Of a DNA stretch of 64,000 bases, positions 45,101-54,100 are shown in pieces. Where the stretch lies: positions 10,044,494-10,108,493 of the forward strand of contig NC_092661.1 of NCBI RefSeq assembly GCF_032118995.1. The letters are read 5' to 3'. The notes below the pieces were generated by a model. That model had not been told where the DNA came from. It worked only from the letters and a program-made list of their open reading frames with translations, and did no database searches. Position 1 is the stretch's first letter. Every line of letters begins with the position of its first letter. Origin of the DNA: Asterias amurensis (lineage: Eukaryota; Echinodermata; Asteroidea; Forcipulatida; Asteriidae). The translations under genes and the position numbers were made by a program.

Positions 45101-48100
45101 AAATTCAACGTGTACAGAACACTGCTGCTCGCCTCGTTTCTTGTCTGCCTCGTTCTCACCATATTACACCTGTACTACTGCAATTGCATTGGCTCCCAGT
45201 TAAGTTTCGAACAGTTTACAAAATTCTTCTGTTAACTTTCAAGGCTCAAACATGTCAATCTCCTGCTTATTTATCTGAACTTGTTCATCATTATTCCCCT
45301 ACTCGGACTTTACGATCATCTCAACAGTCATTGCTTTCTGCTACTAGAGCTTCTTCCATTTTTTATGGCCACAGATCTTTTTCTTACGCCGCACCGTTTC
45401 TTTGGAATAATCTTCCTGTGCATATTCGCCAAGCTAATACTTTACAATGTTTTAAGTCCTTGTTGAAAACTCATTTGTTTAAAGCTTCTTTTTTGTAATT
45501 TGCCTATTTGTATCTTGTATCTTTCTCTAAATTGTTTATTTTATTGTTTCTTTAATGCGCTTAGAGGCTTTTGCATTAGGCGCTTTACAAATGTCTTATT
45601 ATTATTGTTATTATTACTATTAATTGGAAAAATCTTAAAATTAGTGTGATTTTAGAAGCTGAAGAAAGAAAACACTAAACTAGAACAGGAATTGAATTTG
45701 TGACCTCTGGATTAACTGATGCTATACTAACATAAACTATGCCCTAATGTTGGCAGTCAGTCCCTGTTCAGTTTTTCCTGTCAGAAGCTCTGAAAGTGGG
45801 AGGGCACTAGGTTGTTAATCCAGAGATCACCAGTTCAGATCCCGTTCTAGTAATTTTGTTCTATATATTCATCCAAACTTTGGTAATTGGGCACTCCAAT
45901 AAGGATAATGTAAATTTGTATTAGAACTTTTCAAAGGGCACTACAGTCAAAACAGACAACTACTGCCAGTGCTGTGTGTTAACTCAATGCCTGTTTGTTT
46001 GATTTAACTAACCATTATTTCCAAACCGACTGTAACTTTGACAGGTATGGTTACTGAGTGCAGACACCTTGCTACTCACCAGTGATACCCTCCCACTTGG
46101 CCAGCTCGGCAACCATTTCCATGGCAATCAATCTCTACCATCATGTTGCAGCTCATCATCATTTAAAGCAGCAGGCTGGGAGAAATGTTGCTGCACCCCT
46201 CGGCAAAGAGTCAAGACTCACGACATGAACGCTCATAAGATTGTTAAGGTACTCTACCAGACTCAGTGGGACCAAGAGTGGAAAAGGTACAAGTATGATA
46301 ACATTTTGTTTGGTAAAAGTCAGGCCTGTGATTTATGATCAGTGTTTTACTGATTATTCTATGATCTCTCTGCACCTCACATGGCAGTGAGGTGCTATTG
46401 TACATGTGTTACACAATCGGTAAGTGTAGTTAGTTTTCAAAGACTTGAGGTTTGGGACAAAATCGCAACATTCAGAAGTTTAAAAGTATCAAAATTACAA
46501 TCAAATGATAAAATACACATTGTGAACAAATTTAAAGGGAAGGAACATGTTTGGTAATTGTCAAAGACCAGTCTTCTCACTTGGTGTATCCCATCATGTG
46601 AATAAAATAACAAGCCTGTGAAAATTTGTAATATTGCACCTTAACATTAACTTGAATTAAAAAAGTTCTGCTCACAAATTTGTTAAACTCTCTGAAAAGG
46701 TTTGAAAGAGCCCAACGGCCATTGAGATAAACCTTCTCATAGTTTTAGGAAAGTGTAAATTTGGCACTGTGTTTATAACTTATTCTCAATTTTATTCTGG
46801 TTTTGTACCAATTAGGGGGAGGAGATGGAGAAAGGACTCACAAACACATACATTTTGTAAAACAAACAATGAAACACTCCAACAAAGAACAAACACCTCA
46901 AATCCAAACTAGATGATCATACACAATCTACATTCTAAATGTACACATGTTCATATATCATAGTCCAATCTTTAATGACAAAGAATGACACAAGCACTAT
47001 AACACCCCACGTAGGCAATCATGATCATGGTTGGGTGTCACTTTACAGTTTAAATTTGAGAAGATCCCAACGACGCTGGAATTCATGTCTGTAATTGCAG
47101 ACAAGTTTTCGAATGACAATTGCCCCCACGCTGTTTAGGCTAATGGAAGTTGGTCTTCAAGTGTTGGACTTCGCTGTGATATTTCAATGGTGTAAAATGC
47201 AAGAAATGGATATACATGTACAATGTAATAACCTGGTGAGAAAAGTGGACCGGGGACCACTTCTAAAAGAAATGGGCAGTACTCCATTAGTGGTTAGGGT
47301 ATAACAGTAATGATTAGAACCAATATCCCACGTCGTTCAATTAATGGATATATTCAAGAAGTGTAAACCTAGCCATTTGGGATCTGTAAGTAGATGTACA
47401 GTACATGTACATGGGGATTTGAGCTATGGAAGTGGCCTTGTGTCTTGTACACAGAAAAAACCCAGTGTACCCCAAAAGAGAATTCCTAGTTCAACCAGGA
47501 CCACACAGGGGAATTCTAGAAAAAGGAAAAAGAGTAAAGGGAATTAGAGAAAAGTAAATGCAGGGCTTGATTTTACAAAGCACTTAAATTCATCTTAAGA
47601 CACTCAGGCAGTGAGGCAATTGCATCCGTAAAGTAAGGCCATTTGTGGCATCTATACATTTTGTTATAACTTACCAAACTTTCACCATTTATTTGGTAAA
47701 TGGTCACCTTAAAATTTAATTTAGCAAGACATAACATTAAGAATTCAAGCCATAATTCCCTATGGTGTAGATCAATTCCAAATATTAATCACTTTCTATT
47801 CAATTATTTTTGTATCAACAAGAAAATAATCAGTCATTGTATCGAATACCAAGGAAGGGAATAGATACATGTGTGTATCACAATGTTTGACCTTTTTGTT
47901 GTTGCTGATATATAATTTGTGGGGTGATCAGGTTGCACAAGTAGGTTGCCTAAGGCAGCAATACGATTATTTAGGATCAGACGAATAACTTTTTGGAATG
48001 TACATGATGCATGTGTCTGAAGGTGTCGTTAACTACAGAACTATATAGCTAAAGAATTTCAATTTTAATGTTATTCATTTCATCACGACAGTTTACAAGT

Positions 48101-51100
48101 AAAAAAGGAAGTTTGAAGTACGCTTTGCCACTAGTTGAAGCTATTGATTACAAATGCCGGTTCATACTTCCTGCGAATGGGAGCGTGAAGCGAGTTTTGT
48201 TGCGCTTAGTTCAACTGTTGTGAGTTTTTCGCTGTGAATTTGTGACTTAAAAATTTGTACAGTAATTGCATTCGCAGGAAGTATGAAACAGGGCTTTCGT
48301 CTTGCTTCAGTTTAACAGTCAACTGTTGCTCTTTAGTGTTGCAATTTATCATTGGTTACTTGATCTGTGAAGTGAAGGACTTGTGACCAGTACATTCATT
48401 AATATTCCACCGTTCCAAATTGCCTCCTTAAATTTGGATCCTAGTTTAAGACCTTTTGTTTGTCTGCCTCGTGAAAACAAAGCTTTTATTTTCTTCGGAT
48501 TCAAAGAAATGCTCTTTGATCTACTTCTCTATCTAGGAAACTGTTCTCCAAATTTCCTTATAAAAAAAATGGCACCTTTTCAACTTGCCCCCTTAAATTT
48601 GGACCCTATTTTCAGATCTTTTGGTGATCATTGACTCTTACCCTGTGCTGTTTACCGATCCTTGCTTTAAATACTCTGCTTTTGTCAGGCTTGTTGGGGC
48701 ATATATTTGACAAAATACTCCACTAGAATTTGTTCTGGGCGTGGGATAGTAGGACATTAAGTGCCTGAACCAGGTAGTGCCTTTCTTAAAAGTACCTATA
48801 GGGTGGAAGAGTTACATGTACATGTATATTACATCTAGACTTAAGTGTTTCTGCTTGGCAAGCAAACGCTTTCAGGCGTCATTGAAAAACAGTGTACCAC
48901 TCATTAATGTTGATACCTTTTACTTGTTTATTGTTCCCCTACATACAAGTAAAGGAGCCGCACAAAGTGTACATTCCCTATGGACAAGCTTCCATTAAAG
49001 AATGTTCCGACTACACATTAATACAGTTGCTTGGAGCGTACGTTAAGACACTTTGAGCCTGCCCTTGAGTTTAGAATGTCAGTATCAACATCACTATCAT
49101 ACATAGACTCATCCTCTCCGCAATAAAAACATTTTAGTAAGACATTGATTAAAGTAGCCTTCAAGGATGCTTTTTACTTTCAAGTCGTTTCCCGCTGATG
49201 CTGGGATTGCATTTTGTCTTTCCTATAACATTGAATTTCTATACAGTGGATTGTATAAAACTGAAATGTTATCATTGTATTTTGGCAATAGTTTTATGTC
49301 TGTCGTTTAGAAAGTTTGCGTACAACAGCATCCAACCTCATAAAGTTTGTAGTTACACCACGTTCTTGAGTAGTATTTAAATTTTTGAATTGTAAATAAC
49401 CTAGTGAGGTTTGTGGTACATTTGTAACATCATTACATGAGAAGGATTTGAAACTTTGCGTAAAGACACTGGACACTATTGGTAATTGTCAAAGACCAGT
49501 CTTCTCACTTGCTGTATCTCAACATGTGCATAAAATAACAAACCTGTAAAAATTTGAGCTCAATGGGTCATCGAAGTTGCAATATAATAATGAAAGAAAA
49601 AAAAACACCCTTGTCACACAAAGTTGTGTGCTTTCAGATGCTTGATTTCGAGACCTCAAATTCTAAATCTGAGTTCTCGAGGTCAAATTCTTGGAAAATT
49701 ACTTTTTTTCTTGAAAACTACTCCACTTCAGAGAGAGCCGTTTCTCACAATGTTTTACACTACCAACCTCTCCCGATTACTTGTTACCAAGTAGGGTTTT
49801 ATGCTAATAATTTTTTTGAGTAATTACCAATAGTGTCCACTGCCTTTGACTAGATTTTAGCATGTACATTGATCTGTACTGTATGGGGATCAGGTTGGCT
49901 CAGTAGTTCTTTCCCTGTCTTTCACTTCTGTGGACCATGATTCCAATCCCACCTCAGACTGGAGCCTTGCATATGGATTGGGTTTTCAGTCCCTACCTGA
50001 TTGCACGGGTTTTTCCCATTTTGGGTTTTCCTTATTGGAATGTTGTGCAGTTAATAGAAAACAAAACAAAAAACTGTTCTCTTGATGAACAAAACATCTA
50101 CACGTATGTCAACCAGTCATTCATGTCTGCTTTATCAGAAATAATGGCTTCACCATTATATAATCCAGCATAATCCACTGACTTCTGCCTGAAGTCTCTG
50201 CTCATTGCTCCCTGCATTGATCAGATTAGTTTGTTTAAAGTGACCTTCTGAAGGATCTGAGTAAGATCAACAATCTTAACTCAACTGACATGTCCGAGGC
50301 CAATATCTTAGGGCTGCTTAACGGTAAGCAAATTTTTCAGGCTAACTGCAACGGACAAATTTTTAAAGGGTAAGCGTAGTCCACAGGTTAGCAAGAAATT
50401 TAGGCAGCCAGCTTGCATGTTCACCATGGATTTTCATTGTTACATCGTTTGAAGTGCTTACTAGATTTAGCATGCCTTGCTGTGGCACTCTATGCTGCCA
50501 ATCTAGCCAAGAACACCGGGGCAAACCCCTTCTCTTTTTGATACATGCACTGGGTTAGTTTACATGCGTTACACAACACAAGGGACAAACAGCTTAACGA
50601 CACATTCAAAGGACAAGCTGCTAAAGTGTCACAACTGGGATTCGAACCCACACTCTGCTTATCAGAAACACCAGAGTTTGAATTCGGTGCTCTTAACTGC
50701 TAGGCCATGACACTTCCACTTAGCAGCACTAAGAAAATCCACAAAATTTGCTGTTTTAACAGTTAGCTCCATAAAATTGGGCCCAGGTTCTGACAAAATT
50801 TGCTTGTCTGTACAATAGATGTTTGTCTGTGCATTTATGATGGTACACAGATGAATCCTAACATGTTAACACATGTTACATTTTACAGTTAACATACAAT
50901 CTTGTAGTACAGGGAAACAAGGGTTCGTCTGTAGCAAGTCATAGGGAATAGAGAACAAACTCTCTGTTAACATCAGAGGTTTTTATTTTTTTTATTAGAT
51001 ATTAAAAAGAACTTTTCAAAAACTTCCTGGGAATTGGCAATGTTGATTTTCAGAGCTTAATTTGTCAAAACTAACATTACGTGTAAACTTAAATATCTTT

Positions 51101-54100
51101 TGATTACACACTTGATTTTAACCAACAAGTGTTTGCCAAAGTTATTGTATCAATTAGAATCGTCATTTTCATTTTCATTGTTTGTGATTTTGCAGTGTGT
51201 ATCAACAGTGGAGTAAAGATCTATCTGTACAAGCTGTACCATTGCCCAAGACTACCTGCTTGGAGTTAATGATGTTATTAGCAGATAGCAACCAGCACAC
51301 ACCCGCCTCTCTTAGGCAAATGAATGGCTTTAAGGTAAGAGTTTCTTAATCTTTTTTGTTTCTTAAGGTATGTCTCAGTACTTTAAACGTAGGGTCATAA
51401 TTTTCTTTATCCACAAAAGAGAATTTTTTTGTAATTTCGCAAGATACTTACTTATTGTAAAAATGGTAATAGTGGTTAGCATCTTGCGAAAATATTTTGT
51501 CTGAAATGAGATAATATAAAAACAAATATGTTGACAAGCAAGATTTGTACAAAGTATATTTTTGTTGACATTGCAGATAAATCAGCATTAAATTGACAAC
51601 AGACAATCTATGACCCTATCTTTAAGTTCCCACTGGTGTTTGCAATCTGTTGTTAATTGTTCAATAGTGCCCTGCAATGTTGTCATATGTAAAAACATGT
51701 AGGGTGATAGCCTTTTAGGTGAAAAAACACACACATGATATTACCTTGTCCAAGGTGAGGTGTGAACTGTGGTTCACTTAGGTGAAAAACAGGAGAAGAT
51801 ACCACTGTATAGATCAACTTAATTCAAAGGAAAGAGACTTCTCGACTTTATAATGTATGCTTTTGTCTTTCTGACAAACACTGCGCCCCTCTTATTGAAT
51901 ATAATTGCCCTACGTTATCATTTTTTTAACATTTTTTTAATGTAACTACTTTCCTTTTACTATTAGTTTATCATAAAAATGTTGAAATGGACAATCCCTT
52001 AAAGGGGTTGTGTGTTTGCCAACATAATTCTCTGTTCTACATCAGTGGGTTCCTATTCACGTTTTGTCAAAAACCCTGTCTGCGTTTATTGCTTTAAGAC
52101 GATGTGGAGAATAAAGAAAGTCCTCTCTGTAAGTGCCAGCCAATTTGTTAAGATTTTAAGAAAGAATGTCTCGAGGAAACAAGATCCTTGACGTAGAAAG
52201 TTGACCTGCCAATGATTTTTAACTAATGGCGATGGCACCTTGGGAATAAGATTTCAACTGACTGAGACAATTTATCTCAGGATGACAACATCTTGAAACA
52301 AACTAGACAGGAGTTCTCAGTTTTCAGTATGTGGACATCCCACTTTACAGGATGTTGCCATCCTAAATTAACCTTTAGAGGTAGACATGTTGCTGATAGG
52401 ATGTCCTCATCTTAGGATGTCTTCATCTTAGGATAGTAATAATAATGAGACTTGTAATGCACACATATCCACCCTCCTGGGTGTTCAAGGCGCAGAAATG
52501 TCCTCATCTTTAACATGTCCTCATCTTAGGATGTCCGCATCTCGTCTTGGGATGATGACATGTTTTTGTTTAGGATATCATTCCTTGATATTTATATTGA
52601 GATGACAGCAGTCTGTATGATGTCATCGTTATGGGATATCTTAACCAGTTGTATGGCACTGTCATAGCCCCGTAGTTTTGTCACAAGAGTTTGAGTTTAA
52701 ATTTGTTCCACTCCTTCAACAAGTTGGTACAATTGTAAAGTTATTTTTGGAGCCCTCACAGAAAAACACTTGTGCAATTCTTTCAAAGGTGACATTTATT
52801 TACCAAAACAAAATACTAAGTTCATTTTGTAAACTCCACAAATGGCGCGTTGACAGCCGAAATAGAGTAACACTGCAAAATAAGAGCGGGTGTTTTATTT
52901 GCTACCTTTTGGGCACAACTGTTGCAGCTGCGATGAGAAATCATCAAATCAAACCCCAGACCCAACGACTGTTCCATGTGGCAATGACAGTTGATCCCTA
53001 GGATCTTAAATGCAAGTAATGGTAGGAAGAAATAAACAAACTTGCGGGTACAACCATGCGTAAATCTCTTTTGTGGGAGTGTTGGCTCCGAAAAGAGGTA
53101 ATGTGGTCTCGATTGTTCGAACAGTATGAAGATGTTTCGAACAGTACGACGATGTCTGATATGAAATATTGACGTTCATCTTTTGAAGTTGTCATTGACG
53201 TAGGCATCAAACAGACGTCGGTGAGACGAGGGACGCTACTTTTGCACTATCAGACAGCGGGTTTCTGCGCCTCTCTGTGGCTACCTTGCATTCCAGGTGC
53301 TGCAATTACCCATCCTATACCTTATCAATGATCAGGCATCTTCAGTCTACTGTATATAGTTGTGTGGCCGAAGCAACCATCAAGGGAGTTGGTAAACCCG
53401 CCCTGTGATGCCCCCATGCTATGGTTGGTTTGACACCTGCGGACTGTCCGTTGGCGCGAAACCTTTGGCGCGAAAACACTTTATTATCTTCGCACGATTT
53501 ATACCGGCCGCTACATGGGGTTCTTTCCCTATCTAAAAATCGCTTGTCTCTTCAAACGACATGCCTGATAGATAGGAGAAAGTCCGAATCTGATGGCGAA
53601 AAAAACCCCTAATAAACAGATGACTTCAATGCAATAACCATGGTGTAAAGCTTGTGATTACGGTTGATGGACTTACTGTTAAAACTTTGTTCACAACATG
53701 ATGTAAGAAACTTTCTACAGTAAATTAAGTTGCTACCTAATGATGTAAACCAAGGTATCTTTACATGAGTTTACATGTCTCTTAATTTAACAAACTTTGT
53801 CACCATAACCCTGGTTTTTCATCATACAATGGTTGTGTTAAGCTTCTGAGTATAGGAGCATGTGACAGTGTAAAGTCAAATCAAATAGATACTTCGTTTA
53901 TAGGCCTATAGGGCAAGGCAGCTTTTCTTTTGAAGGGGCACCTCTGTGAGAGAAAGTAAAAGTTCCATTTGAACATTTCAAAGGTCACTATTCGGTACAC
54001 CAAGGCATGTTGCCTTTGTTGCCCTGTGAAGTACCAGTTCTGAGATGCAACCAACTCGCGTGTTGATGAATTAGTAAGATACACGCAGAAGATGACACTG

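Noticed and set aside
44905-45498. A 197-codon host gene
   Set aside because: The sequence is the C-terminal part of an L2/CR1-type LINE polymerase with a LINE 3' tail.
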